Below are positions 41,246-49,617 of a stretch of DNA of 64,000 nucleotides, in pieces. Source of the DNA: UBA822 sp965249775 (lineage in GTDB: Bacteria; Gemmatimonadota; Gemmatimonadetes; Longimicrobiales; Gaopeijiaceae). The stretch covers positions 2,914,001-2,978,000 of the forward strand of contig OZ252253.1 of the NCBI GenBank assembly GCA_965249775.1, written 5' to 3'. Made by a program: the position numbers and the translations under genes. Numbering within the stretch: the first letter of the stretch is position 1; each line of letters starts with the position of its first letter. The notes under the pieces were generated by a model, which was not told where the DNA came from, ran no database searches, and saw only the letters and a program-made list of their open reading frames with translations.

Positions 41246-41704
41246 ATGAGCATTCTTGGGCGGCTCGCCCTTCTCTTCGTCATCGTTCCCCTCGTGGAAC
41301 TGGCCCTTCTGATTCGGATCGGCCAGTGGGTCGGGTATTGGCCCACGATCGGCTTGGTCGTCTTGACGGGGGTCGCGGGTGCGTGGCTGACACGGACGCA
41401 GGGACTTCGGACCATGTGGAGGTTGCGCCATGATCTCGCGAACGGGCGTGTACCGCGCCAAGCCATCATGGATGGTATGGCCGTGCTGGCGGGAGGCGCG
41501 CTTCTCCTCACGCCGGGGATCCTCACGGACCTGATCGGGTTCGGCTTGCTGTTCCCGAAGACGCGGCATGCCATCCAAAAACGGATTATGGCTCGGCTCG
41601 AACGCCGCGTCCAAGAGGCCGCGCTCCAGGCGAGGGTGAACGGGGGCGAAGTGTGGACCGGCTCTGCTGATCCCATGTCTCCATCCCGATCGGGAGGAGA
41701 GTAG
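41246..41704 (+). CDS. fxsA: FxsA family membrane protein
   Basis: 152 residues. Three or four helices with the FxsA landmarks 'LALLFVIVPLVELALLIRIGQWVGYWPTIGLVVLTGVAGAWLTRTQGL' and 'DGMAVLAGGALLLTPGILTDLIGFGLLFPKTR'. FxsA is a cytoplasmic membrane protein that influences phage exclusion in E. coli; the broader role is unknown. It is divergent from ispH across 128 bases. Confidence 0.88.
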   Translation: MSILGRLALLFVIVPLVELALLIRIGQWVGYWPTIGLVVLTGVAGAWLTRTQGLRTMWRLRHDLANGRVPRQAIMDGMAVLAGGALLLTPGILTDLIGFGLLFPKTRHAIQKRIMARLERRVQEAALQARVNGGEVWTGSADPMSPSRSGGE

Positions 41705-41777
41705 TAGCACCACCCTGGTGAGCTCCTCTGGCGGGCCCTTTGAGTTGGTGTCCCAGAGCGTATAGCTTCTCCGCATC

Positions 41778-42848
41778 ATGAACGATTCCCCGCCGTTTCT
41801 CGCCAGCCTCCTCGATGCTGCGGGTCCTTCCGGATTCGAGGTCGAGGCGGCCCGTCTTTGGCGTGCTGAGGCGGAGTCCTTCGCGGACTCGGTCACGACG
41901 GACGTCAGCGGAAACACCACAGCGACCATCAACCCCGACGGGCGACCACGCATCATGCTCGCCGGTCACATCGACGAGATCGGCCTCCAGGTCACGCACA
42001 TCGACGAGGACGGATTCCTCTACATCGATAGCATTGGCGGATGGGACCCGCAGGTACTCGTGGGCCAACGCGTGAAGATACTGGGCCCGCCGGATGGAGT
42101 CCTCGGCTTGGTGGGTAAGAAGGCCATTCACCTGCAGACGCCCGAGGAACGCAGGAAGCCATCGAGAATCAAGCAAATGTGGGTCGATGTCGGGGTGGGT
42201 TCTCGAGAGGAAGCCACGGCGCTCGGACTGAGGGTCGGAGACGCCATGGTTATCGACGCGACGATGGTAAGTCTGGCCGGTGACAGAATCGCGAGCCGGG
42301 CCGTGGACAACCGAATCGGAGCGTATGTGGTACTCGAGGCCCTGCGGCTTCTTTCAAACGCGTCACCGATCGCATCCGCCGTGGCGGTCGCGACTGTCCA
42401 GGAGGAAATCGGTGGGGGAGCGGGTGGGGGAGCGCGCAGCAGTGCTTTCGGTCTCGAGCCGGACGCTGCCCTCGTGGTCGACGTCACATTCAGCACCGAC
42501 GTACCCGACATCGAGAAGAAGGAGTTGGGAGAGCACCGTCTGGGAGGAGGCCCGGTCTTGAGCAGAGGGTCGGCGGCCCATCCGGTGGTTTTCGAGCGTC
42601 TGGTGGAGGCGGCCGCGGCAGAGGGGATTCCCCATACCATTCAGGCCGCGGCGCGGTCTACGCGCACGGACGCCGACTCCATCTACCTGACCCGATCCGG
42701 CGTCCCCACCGGGCTGGTGTCGGTCCCGAATCGATACATGCATTCGCCGAACGAGATGGTGAGCCTGTCCGACCTGGAATCCACGGCTCGGTTGTTGGCT
42801 GCTTTCGTGTCGAGTCTCGATGGAGATACCGACTTTACTCCACGGTGA
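41778..42848 (+). CDS. M42 family metallo-aminopeptidase
   Basis: 356 residues. All metal-site motifs are visible: 'MLAGHIDEIGLQVTHID' (His, Asp), 'IASRAVDNRIGAYVVLEAL' (bridging Asp), 'VATVQEEIGGGAGGGARSSA' (catalytic Glu-Glu), 'LVVDVTFSTDVP' (Asp) and 'VPNRYMHSPNEMVSLSDLE' (His). M42 enzymes are large tetrahedral cytosolic aminopeptidases that trim peptides from the proteasome or other proteases. The extra Gly-rich loop after the Glu pair is unusual in length. The stop codon lies in the first unit of a tandem repeat. Confidence 0.93.
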   Translation: MNDSPPFLASLLDAAGPSGFEVEAARLWRAEAESFADSVTTDVSGNTTATINPDGRPRIMLAGHIDEIGLQVTHIDEDGFLYIDSIGGWDPQVLVGQRVKILGPPDGVLGLVGKKAIHLQTPEERRKPSRIKQMWVDVGVGSREEATALGLRVGDAMVIDATMVSLAGDRIASRAVDNRIGAYVVLEALRLLSNASPIASAVAVATVQEEIGGGAGGGARSSAFGLEPDAALVVDVTFSTDVPDIEKKELGEHRLGGGPVLSRGSAAHPVVFERLVEAAAAEGIPHTIQAAARSTRTDADSIYLTRSGVPTGLVSVPNRYMHSPNEMVSLSDLESTARLLAAFVSSLDGDTDFTPR

Positions 42849-42930
42849 CGGCCGAGCCGACTCCACGGTGACGGCCGGATCGACTACCCACGGCCGGATC
42901 GACTACCCAATGACGACTGGATCGACTACC
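42837..42930. repeat. Composite tandem repeats after the M42 gene
   Basis: ACTCCACGGTGACGGCCG occurs exactly at 42837-42854 and 42860-42877 (23-bp period). It runs into ACGGCCGGATCGACTACCC at 42871-42889 and 42890-42908 (19-bp period), with a degenerate third copy to 42930. The stop codon of the M42 gene is inside the first unit. The rest of the gap to 43037 contains alternating GC-rich sequence (GCGCGCGAGCGCGCG near 42980). Confidence 0.85.
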
Positions 42931-43037
42931 GTGTGGCTCAACGACCTCGACGAGCTTTGGGGGCTTGGCCCCTTAATTCGCGCGCGAGCGCGCGTTTCGC
43001 GTGTACGCACGCGTTACCCGAACCGGAATAGGTCTGA

Positions 43038-43508
43038 ATGCTCGAACCGAACGATGTCTTGAAGGAGTTGGACGAACTGAGGGATAATGGATTCCTCTCG
43101 GATACCCTCTTGCGCCGGGCCGTAAAGGACATCGCAGCAGCGGACGATCGGTTCGACTGGGTGGGCGTCTACCTCGTGAATCCCGAGGAGAACGTGCTCT
43201 GGCTGCACAACTACGTCGGAAAACCCACGACACAGTCCAAGATCCCGATCGGTGAGGGCGTATGCGGTACGGCTGTTGCGGAAGGGAAGAACGCGAATGT
43301 CCCGGATGTGAGTGCGGTGGACCACTACATCATGTGTGATCGGAGAATCAAGTCCGAGATGGTCGTGCTGATCCGTGGCAGCGATGAGATTTTTGGTGTG
43401 ATCGACATCGACAGCAGGACCGAAGAGGCTTTTACCGACGAGGACAGCGCAGCCGTCCAATCGCTGACTGACAGGCTCGCTGAACAGATGGCCCAGGAAC
43501 GCGGGTAA
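43038..43508 (+). CDS. GAF-domain protein, free methionine-(R)-sulfoxide reductase-like
   Basis: 156 residues from ATG 43038. 'WVGVYLVNPEENVLWLHNYVGKPTTQSKIPIGEGVCGTAVAEGKNANVPDV' and 'DHYIMCDRRIKSEMVVLI…VIDIDS' match free Met-R-sulfoxide reductases. The Cys in GVCG (Cys76) and in YIMCD (Cys100, the catalytic position) are 24 residues apart, as in E. coli fRMsr. The third, resolving Cys about ten residues before GVCG reads Gln here. Activity would regenerate free methionine after oxidation. With a missing Cys, a sensory GAF role is an alternative. Confidence 0.8.
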   Translation: MLEPNDVLKELDELRDNGFLSDTLLRRAVKDIAAADDRFDWVGVYLVNPEENVLWLHNYVGKPTTQSKIPIGEGVCGTAVAEGKNANVPDVSAVDHYIMCDRRIKSEMVVLIRGSDEIFGVIDIDSRTEEAFTDEDSAAVQSLTDRLAEQMAQERG

Positions 43509-43571
43509 CCACCGGGTCCACCGGTGGAATCAAGCCGTGGGCGGCGAGTCAGATAGGCACTGGAGAGCATA

Positions 43572-44990
43572 TTGGCGGAGCCGCTGACGAAGGAGCTGAG
43601 GAATCGCCTCCGGGGCGCCGTCGGAGACGAGTGGGTCATCTCCGACGCGGACCGTCTTCTGGCGTATGAGTCCGATGGACTGACCGCCTACCGCAAGACG
43701 CCGCGCGCCGTCGTGCTCCCCCGGGACACCGAGGAAGTCAGCCGTGTGTTGAGCATCCTCTCACAGGAAGCCGTGCCCGTGGTTCCGAGGGGCGCAGGCA
43801 CTGGACTTTCCGGAGGTGCCCTGGCCGATGGTGACGCCGTCGTTGTTGGTACGGCGCGGATGACCGACATGCTCCAGCTCGACCCTGACAACCGACTTGC
43901 GCGGGTTCAGCCGGGGATGATCAACGCGCATCTCACGACGGCCGCGGAGCCCTTCGGGCTCTACTACGCGCCCGATCCGTCCTCGCAGAGCGCGTGTACG
44001 CTGGGCGGGAACGTAGCCGAGAATTCGGGCGGGCCTCACTGCCTCAAGTACGGTGTCACGTCACGCTATGTGACGGGGCTCAAGGTCGTGACCTATGACG
44101 GGAAGATCGTAGAGATCGGCGGCTTCGGCAGGGAGTCAGGTGGATACGACCTCGTCGGCTTGTTCATCGGTTCTGAAGGGTGTTTCGGAATCGCTACCGA
44201 GATCGAGGTGCGGCTTCTTCCGAAGCCGGAGGGCGTGCGTACGCTCCTGGGGATCTTCGACCGACTGGGGGATGCCGGCCGCGCCGTGACGGAGATCATG
44301 GCCGAGGGCCTTATGCCGGCGGCTCTGGAGATCATCGACGGACCCACGATTCGTGCGGTTGAGGCGAGTGTGTTCGCGGCTGGTTTCCCGACCGACGCAG
44401 AGGCGGCACTGGTGGTCGAGTTCGATGGCATTGAAGCGGGCCTGGTAGCGGATGTCGAACGGGCCGTGGCCCGATGCCGGGAGGCAGGCGCCCGGGAGGT
44501 AAGGACGGCCGACTCCCCCGAGGAGCGGCTCGCGCTTTGGCAGGGCCGTAAAAAGGCTTTCGGGGCCATGGGTCAGATCGCGACCGATCTGCTGGTTCAG
44601 GACGCGACCGTCCCGCGGAGCAGGCTTACTGAGGTGCTCGGGCGGATCTCCGAGATCGGAGTCCTCCACGATCTGACCATCGCCAACGTGTTTCACGCGG
44701 GGGACGGCAACCTCCATCCGAACATTCTCTTCGACCGGAGCGATCCCGAGGAGCTCGCTCGGGTCGAGCGGGCATCGACGGAGATCATGGCGGTGTGTGT
44801 GGAGGCTGGGGGCACGATCACCGGAGAACACGGCGTCGGCTTGGACAAGCGGCATTACATGAGCTTGGTGCATGGTCCGGAGGAGTTGGAAGCCATGCGG
44901 CGCATGAAGGCCGTCTTCGACCCGCTCGGGCGTATGAACCCCGGTAAGGTCCTTCCCGATTCGCCGGAAATCGCGAGGGCTGTCCAGTGA
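43572..44990 (+). CDS. glcD: Glycolate oxidase FAD-binding subunit GlcD
   Basis: 472 residues from TTG 43572 with GGAGAG six bases upstream. FAD-binding PCMH-type domain: 'PRAVVLPRDTEEVSRVLSILSQEAVPVVPRGAGTGLSGGALADGDAVVV' and 'SACTLGGNVAENSGGPHCLKYGVTSRYVTGLKVVT'. C-terminal FAD-oxidase domain ends 'IANVFHAGDGNLHPNILFD' and 'GTITGEHGVGLDKRHYM'. With GlcE and GlcF it oxidises glycolate (or D-lactate-type 2-hydroxyacids) to the 2-oxoacid and passes electrons to the quinone pool. First gene of glcDEF. Confidence 0.93.
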   Translation: MAEPLTKELRNRLRGAVGDEWVISDADRLLAYESDGLTAYRKTPRAVVLPRDTEEVSRVLSILSQEAVPVVPRGAGTGLSGGALADGDAVVVGTARMTDMLQLDPDNRLARVQPGMINAHLTTAAEPFGLYYAPDPSSQSACTLGGNVAENSGGPHCLKYGVTSRYVTGLKVVTYDGKIVEIGGFGRESGGYDLVGLFIGSEGCFGIATEIEVRLLPKPEGVRTLLGIFDRLGDAGRAVTEIMAEGLMPAALEIIDGPTIRAVEASVFAAGFPTDAEAALVVEFDGIEAGLVADVERAVARCREAGAREVRTADSPEERLALWQGRKKAFGAMGQIATDLLVQDATVPRSRLTEVLGRISEIGVLHDLTIANVFHAGDGNLHPNILFDRSDPEELARVERASTEIMAVCVEAGGTITGEHGVGLDKRHYMSLVHGPEELEAMRRMKAVFDPLGRMNPGKVLPDSPEIARAVQ

Positions 44991-45009
44991 ACCCGACGAG
45001 CGGTGCCCT

Positions 45010-46323
45010 GTGAACCCGTTGGCCGGGCTGTTCTCCGAACGGTTGTCCAAGGCGCAGGTGGTCGACGGGTTCGACACCGAGCACTGGGCGGTGTGTGGTC
45101 GACTGCCGCAGGCCGTTGTTTTCCCGGAGAACGAAGAGCAGGTGGCTGAGATCCTCTCGCTGTCCAGTGAGGAGGGGTGGCGCTGCGTCGCGGGGGGCCG
45201 TGGGAGTTGGCTGCACGGAGGGCAGCCTCCGCAGGGCGTCGATGTACTCCTGAGCGCCGAGAGGATGAATGAGATCTCGGCGTACGAACCGGCCGACCTG
45301 TTCATCGAGGCCCAGGCCGGGGCCGGAATGGATGTACTGGAGCAGCGCACCAGCGAGTGTCGGCAGTGGCTTGCCCTCGATCCTCCGGGTGGAGAGCGAG
45401 GTACTCTCGGAGCCACGTTGGCAGTCGGGGCTGCGGGGCCGCTCCAGGCAAGCTTCGGGTCCCCCCGGGATCAGGTGCTCGGAGCCAGGCTCGTAACCGG
45501 GGACGGGCGAGTGCTCAACCTCGGTGGCCGAGTGGTTAAGAACGTGGCGGGCTTTGATCTGCTCAAGTTGGTCGCCGGGAGCTGGGGCACCTTGGGAATG
45601 ATCACAAGCGTGACCATGCGGCTTTACCCCCTCCCGGCGCTCGATCGATCGCTTCTGTTCAAGAGTGCCGAGGTGATGGACGGTGCGGAGCTGGCCTGCC
45701 GTCTTGCCCAAGCACCGCTCCCGCTGGCGGCGGTGGAGCTGCTGGTGCCCGGGGACGGGGAGTCGGGCTCAGGCGCATCCAGTCCTCTGGTCGCCGTCCG
45801 AATTCTGGAGTCGGTGGACGCCGCGAACGACGCGGAGCGGGTCGTGTCGGAGCTTGCCGGCATGCCGCCAGTTCAGCGGCTGGAGGGTGAGAAATCGGCT
45901 GCGATTTTCGATAACGTGAGGGCCATGGAAGACGGGGCTGAGCTCGTCTTGCGTCTGAGCCTTCTTCCAACCCGGCTACCGGAGTTGGTCGAGATGACTT
46001 CTCGGTTGAGCGGTCTATATGATTCGACGGAGAGTTGGGGGATGCGGCTGGCGGCCCACGCGCACACAGGCGTGCTGCGGGTGATGATCGCTGTCGTGAG
46101 CCGCTCGGACGACTGGGTCGATCGTGCCAAGACGACGCTGGGAGTCCTGCGACGGTCCCTCGAGGGGGAGGGTGGAAGCCTCGTGGTCTCCCAGGGTCCG
46201 CCGGAGATCGTGGGTGCCGTTTCAGCATGGGGTGAGCTCGGACCGGCTGCTCTCTTCAGCGCGGGGATCCAAGCGGCGTTCGACCCCGCGGGAATTCTCG
46301 CCCGAGAAGGATCGCCGCAGTGA
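45010..46323 (+). CDS. glcE: Glycolate oxidase subunit GlcE
   Basis: 437 residues from GTG 45010. FAD-binding segments: 'PQAVVFPENEEQVAEILSLSSEEGWRCVAGGRGSWLHGG', 'RGTLGATLAVGAAGPLQASFGSPRDQVLGARLVTGDGRVLNLGGRVVKNVAGFDLLKLVAGSWGTLGMITSVTMRLYPLP'. The N-terminal PCMH domain is kept and the C-terminal half diverges from GlcD, as usual for GlcE. It lies 19 bases after glcD and overlaps glcF by four bases (GTGA). Confidence 0.92.
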   Translation: MNPLAGLFSERLSKAQVVDGFDTEHWAVCGRLPQAVVFPENEEQVAEILSLSSEEGWRCVAGGRGSWLHGGQPPQGVDVLLSAERMNEISAYEPADLFIEAQAGAGMDVLEQRTSECRQWLALDPPGGERGTLGATLAVGAAGPLQASFGSPRDQVLGARLVTGDGRVLNLGGRVVKNVAGFDLLKLVAGSWGTLGMITSVTMRLYPLPALDRSLLFKSAEVMDGAELACRLAQAPLPLAAVELLVPGDGESGSGASSPLVAVRILESVDAANDAERVVSELAGMPPVQRLEGEKSAAIFDNVRAMEDGAELVLRLSLLPTRLPELVEMTSRLSGLYDSTESWGMRLAAHAHTGVLRVMIAVVSRSDDWVDRAKTTLGVLRRSLEGEGGSLVVSQGPPEIVGAVSAWGELGPAALFSAGIQAAFDPAGILAREGSPQ

Positions 46324-47672
46324 AGCCGCAACAGGACACTGCGTTGGCCGCCGCGCTCTGGGCGCAGGAAGACCGGCTCAAGCCGTGCGTACACTGCGGC
46401 TTTTGCCTACCGGCTTGCCCCACGTACTCCCGACTGGGAGACGAGAATGATTCGCCCCGCGGCAGGCTCCACCTCATGCGCGCGGTCGTCGAGGGTCGGT
46501 TGAGCCCCGAGTCCGGAGCATTTCAGACGCACATCGACCGCTGCTTGGGATGCCGTGCATGCGAGCCTGTGTGCCCTTCGAGCGTGGAGTACGGCGTCTT
46601 GCTCGAGGCCGCACGGGAGTCTGTTTTCCGGGCTCGAAAGACCCCGGTCGTCGTGAGGATGCTCCTGGCGGTTTTTTCGAGCCGAGCGTGGACGAGCTGG
46701 AGCATGCGCCTGGCAAGGGCCGCGCGAGGACTCGGGATGGCTGGATTGGCCGTGAGACTGGTGCCGGGCAACCGCCTTCTCCACCCGATGCGGTTCGGTC
46801 TCGCGATGCTCCACGCGAGCCGGGAGCGGCCGCTCGCCCCCGGACCGCCTTCGGATTCCGCAACTCCGAGCCCATCGGTGGCCGAGTCATCGGATGCCGC
46901 ATCACAATGGCGGGAAGGTAGTCGGGGACGCGTGGCGATCCTTCGCGGGTGCGTCCAGGCTGGCCTCTTCGCGAGAGTGAACGACGCTACCGAGAGGGTC
47001 CTTCGTGCCAACGGCTACGACGTGGTCGAGGTGAGCGGGCAGGGATGCTGTGGGGCTCTTCACACCCACGCCGGGGACGCCGCGGGGGCTCGCGAATTGG
47101 CGCGCGCCAACGTTCAAGCCCTGACGTCTGCCCAAGCCGACTTCATTGCCGTGAACGCGGCCGGCTGCGGTGCCGCTCTGAAGGAGTACGGCCATCTTCT
47201 CGAAGCCGATGAGGAATTCGGGCAGACCGCTGCGGGCCTTGCGGCTTCGACCCGAGACATCTCCGAGCTTCTAGCCGGCGACGCCTTGCGGGTTGGCGCG
47301 CCGCTACCGGCTCGGGTCACGTACGATGCCGCCTGCCATTTGTGCCACGCACAGGGCTTGAGGGAGGAGCCCCGGGTGCTGCTCGGGGCCATTCCGGAGC
47401 TCGTCGTCCTGCCCCTCCGGGACGAAGAGGAGTGTTGTGGTGGGGCCGGAATCTACGGGATGACCCATGCCGAGCTGGGAGGGGAAATCGGCGCCGATAA
47501 GGTGTCCGCTGTCTTGGACACGGGAGCGGAGATCGTGGCGACCGGAAATCCCGGCTGCATGATGCAGATCGGCGCCGGGCTCCTTCTCGGAGGATCGGAA
47601 GTCGTAGCGTGCCACCCCGTCGAGTTGCTGGACGAGAGCTATCGGCGGGCGGGGTTCTATGACGGACCTTGA
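46320..47672 (+). CDS. glcF: Glycolate oxidase iron-sulfur subunit GlcF
   Basis: 450 residues from GTG 46320. Two 4Fe-4S motifs, 'CVHCGFCLPACPTY' and 'CLGCRACEPVCPSSVEYG', are followed by two CCG-type domains ('GCCGALHTHAG…' and 'AACHLCHAQGLREEP…EECCGGAGIYGMTHAELG'), which bind further clusters or heme-disulfide-type centres. It carries electrons from GlcDE towards the membrane. A long Ser/Pro-rich insertion near residues 180-200 separates the halves. The stop overlaps the M20 peptidase start by 14 bases. Confidence 0.93.
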   Translation: MKPQQDTALAAALWAQEDRLKPCVHCGFCLPACPTYSRLGDENDSPRGRLHLMRAVVEGRLSPESGAFQTHIDRCLGCRACEPVCPSSVEYGVLLEAARESVFRARKTPVVVRMLLAVFSSRAWTSWSMRLARAARGLGMAGLAVRLVPGNRLLHPMRFGLAMLHASRERPLAPGPPSDSATPSPSVAESSDAASQWREGSRGRVAILRGCVQAGLFARVNDATERVLRANGYDVVEVSGQGCCGALHTHAGDAAGARELARANVQALTSAQADFIAVNAAGCGAALKEYGHLLEADEEFGQTAAGLAASTRDISELLAGDALRVGAPLPARVTYDAACHLCHAQGLREEPRVLLGAIPELVVLPLRDEEECCGGAGIYGMTHAELGGEIGADKVSAVLDTGAEIVATGNPGCMMQIGAGLLLGGSEVVACHPVELLDESYRRAGFYDGP

Positions 47673-48840
47673 GGTCGCCGGCGTAAAGGAGTTCCTCGCT
47701 GAACGGCGAGACGATATCGGCGGTCTGCTCATCGAGCTGGCCCAACTCGAGTCCCCTTCTCTGGTGTCCGAATCCCAACGTCCCATTCAGGAGCTTTTGA
47801 CCCAGCGGCTCGAGGCGATCGGCTTCACAGCCCGGCTCTTCCCCGGCGAGGAAACGGGCGGCCACCTCTATCTGTCCCCCAAGGACGCCCCGAGTGCCGT
47901 CGAGGGAGCGCCGGTCCAGCTTCTGCTCGGACACACGGACACGATCTGGCCGATCGGCACAGTACACGACATGCCAGTGGAGTGGGACGAAGGGGAGGAC
48001 GTCATCCGGGGTCCGGGAGTCTTCGACATGAAGGCTGGGATCGTCCAGATGGTTTTCGCACTCGAAGCTCTCTCGGCGCTCGGGCTCGAGCCGACCGTCG
48101 CTCCCACGATCTTCCTGAACTCCGACGAAGAGATCGGCAGTCCTGAATCACAAGATCATGTCGAGCAGGTGGCTCAGGCGTCGAGTCGCGTACTCGTGCT
48201 GGAGCCGGCCCTCGGCCCCGAGGGGCTAATCAAAACCAGCCGTCGGGGAGTCGGGCGCTTCGATATTCGAGTCGTAGGTCAGGCGGCGCATTCGGGTCTC
48301 GCCCCCGGGGAGGGTGCCAGCGCGATCCAGGAAATGGCCCAGGTCATCGAGAGTCTTCACGCGTTGACGGACCCGGAGCGGGGCATAGCGATCAATGTGG
48401 GCACGGTTTCCGGCGGGATAGCGGCGAACGTCGTTGCCGGCGAGTGCCGTGCAAGCGTGGACATGCGAGTAGCCACACAGGCTGACGGTCGATGGGTCAA
48501 AGAGATCATTCAAGGCCTGGAGCCCACCACACCGGGAACCCGGTTGGAAATCGAGGTGACGCTCGATCGCGGGCCGATGGAGGTCACGCCTCGAAACCGA
48601 ATCCTATGGGAGGCGGTTCAGGGGTGCGGTAGGCGCCTTGGGCTGGAGTTGGGGAGTGCCGAGTCCGGCGGCGCGTCGGACGGAAACACGACGAGTCTCT
48701 ATGCCGCGACCGTGGACGGCTTGGGCGCGGTGGGGGACGGCGCGCACGCGCTCCACGAGCACGTCAGCGTGAGCAAGCTACTCGAGAGAACGGCCCTTTT
48801 GGCCCTAATTCTGATGGTGCCCGCACTGGAGGGCGCTTGA
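47659..48840 (+). CDS. M20 family metallopeptidase (carboxypeptidase G2/ArgE type)
   Basis: 393 residues from ATG 47659, inside the end of glcF. Metal-site motifs: 'LLLGHTDTIWPIGT' (His), 'RGPGVFDMKAGIVQMVFAL' (bridging Asp), 'FLNSDEEIGSPES' (Glu-Glu), 'VLEPALGP' and 'HALHEHVSVSKLLERTALL' (His). The dimerisation domain has 'KTSRRGVGRFDIRVVGQAAHSGLAPGEGASAI'. M20 enzymes remove N-acyl groups or C-terminal amino acids. Given the GNAT and OSBS/NSAR genes 2 kb downstream, N-succinyl-amino-acid deacylation is a candidate role; a plain glutamate carboxypeptidase is equally possible. Confidence 0.88.
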   Translation: MTDLEVAGVKEFLAERRDDIGGLLIELAQLESPSLVSESQRPIQELLTQRLEAIGFTARLFPGEETGGHLYLSPKDAPSAVEGAPVQLLLGHTDTIWPIGTVHDMPVEWDEGEDVIRGPGVFDMKAGIVQMVFALEALSALGLEPTVAPTIFLNSDEEIGSPESQDHVEQVAQASSRVLVLEPALGPEGLIKTSRRGVGRFDIRVVGQAAHSGLAPGEGASAIQEMAQVIESLHALTDPERGIAINVGTVSGGIAANVVAGECRASVDMRVATQADGRWVKEIIQGLEPTTPGTRLEIEVTLDRGPMEVTPRNRILWEAVQGCGRRLGLELGSAESGGASDGNTTSLYAATVDGLGAVGDGAHALHEHVSVSKLLERTALLALILMVPALEGA

Positions 48841-48890
48841 GGAAGAGTCTCCGGAAGGGAGCGACCTCTACCGGGTCACGGCGGCTTGTT

Positions 48891-48906
48891 GGTTGTAGAT
48901 GCAACT
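48891..48906. promoter_or_regulatory. MarR-type operator candidate 1
   Basis: GGTTGTAGATGCAACT is an inverted repeat (GGTTG-N6-CAACt). The same core with flanking AATA recurs 79 bases downstream, before the MarR gene. Location suggests autoregulation and possibly control of the upstream glc/M20 transcript end. Confidence 0.55.
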
Positions 48907-48969
48907 AATACTTTGATCACCATCCCACGGGCACTGTCTCATGACGTGTCGGGTCCATGTGGCCGTGAG

Positions 48970-48985
48970 GGTTGTTTATGCAACC
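48970..48985. promoter_or_regulatory. MarR-type operator candidate 2
   Basis: GGTTGTTTATGCAACC is a perfect inverted repeat (GGTTG-N6-CAACC). It shares GGTTGTnnATGCAACYAATA with site 1 and lies 72 bases before the GTG start of the MarR gene. Confidence 0.6.
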
Positions 48986-49056
48986 AATAGAGCGAATCCG
49001 ATGCAATCCGACCGGACCCGACCTGGACATGAAATGACCTCGACCAGGAGCTAGAC

Positions 49057-49617
49057 GTGGACGCGGAGCTGCAGCGGGACGTGGACGCGAAGCTACGGCG
49101 GGACGAGGAAGTCGAACTACCCGTGGGGGACCCTGGAGTGGAAGGCGCCCTAAACGGGGAGGCCGCTCGAGAGATCCTCCGCGGTTGCGTATGTAGCCGC
49201 ACCCGGATGCTCGATCGAGTCCTTTCGCGCCTCTTCGACGACTCGCTGGCGCCGCTAGGGATTCGTGCCAGTCAGTTGACCGTCTTAGCGCTCATCGGAG
49301 CGATGGAAGGCCTCCGCGCCGCGGATGTGGCACAATACCTCGAGATGGACAAATCCACCGTCAGCCGCAGCCTGGCCTTGCTGAGGGCACGGGGTTGGGT
49401 AGAGGAATCCGCGGGGCCTACCAGGGGGTCGCGTCGCCTCGACGTTACTGCGAACGGGCGGACCCTACTCCGAGAGACACTCCCGCTCTGGCGGTCCGCC
49501 ACGGAAAGAGCGCGTGAAGCATTGGGAGAAGAGAGTGTCGAGGCGCTCAAGGGCGCTGCAGACTCGTTCCTCCGGCTCCGATCGGGCAACCTCAACCGCC
49601 GCGGTGCCGCTCCATGA
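49057..49617 (+). CDS. MarR family transcriptional regulator
   Basis: 186 residues from GTG 49057 with AGGAG six bases upstream. After a charged N-terminal extension (about 1-45), the winged helix-turn-helix is clear: 'LGIRASQLTVLALIGAMEGLRAADVAQYLEMDKSTVSRSLALLRARGWVEESAGPTRGSRRLDVTANGRTLLRETLPLW'. Cys44 and Cys46 in 'LRGCVCSRT' could be a redox switch. MarR proteins bind 16-20-bp palindromes as dimers; two matching palindromes lie just upstream. The 3' end overlaps the convergent hydrolase gene by 26 bases. Confidence 0.9.
   Translation: MDAELQRDVDAKLRRDEEVELPVGDPGVEGALNGEAAREILRGCVCSRTRMLDRVLSRLFDDSLAPLGIRASQLTVLALIGAMEGLRAADVAQYLEMDKSTVSRSLALLRARGWVEESAGPTRGSRRLDVTANGRTLLRETLPLWRSATERAREALGEESVEALKGAADSFLRLRSGNLNRRGAAP

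Noticed and set aside
44136..45416. 426-codon minus-strand frame across glcD and glcE
   Set aside because: Antisense shadow of two convincingly identified genes with no recognisable domain or ribosome binding site.
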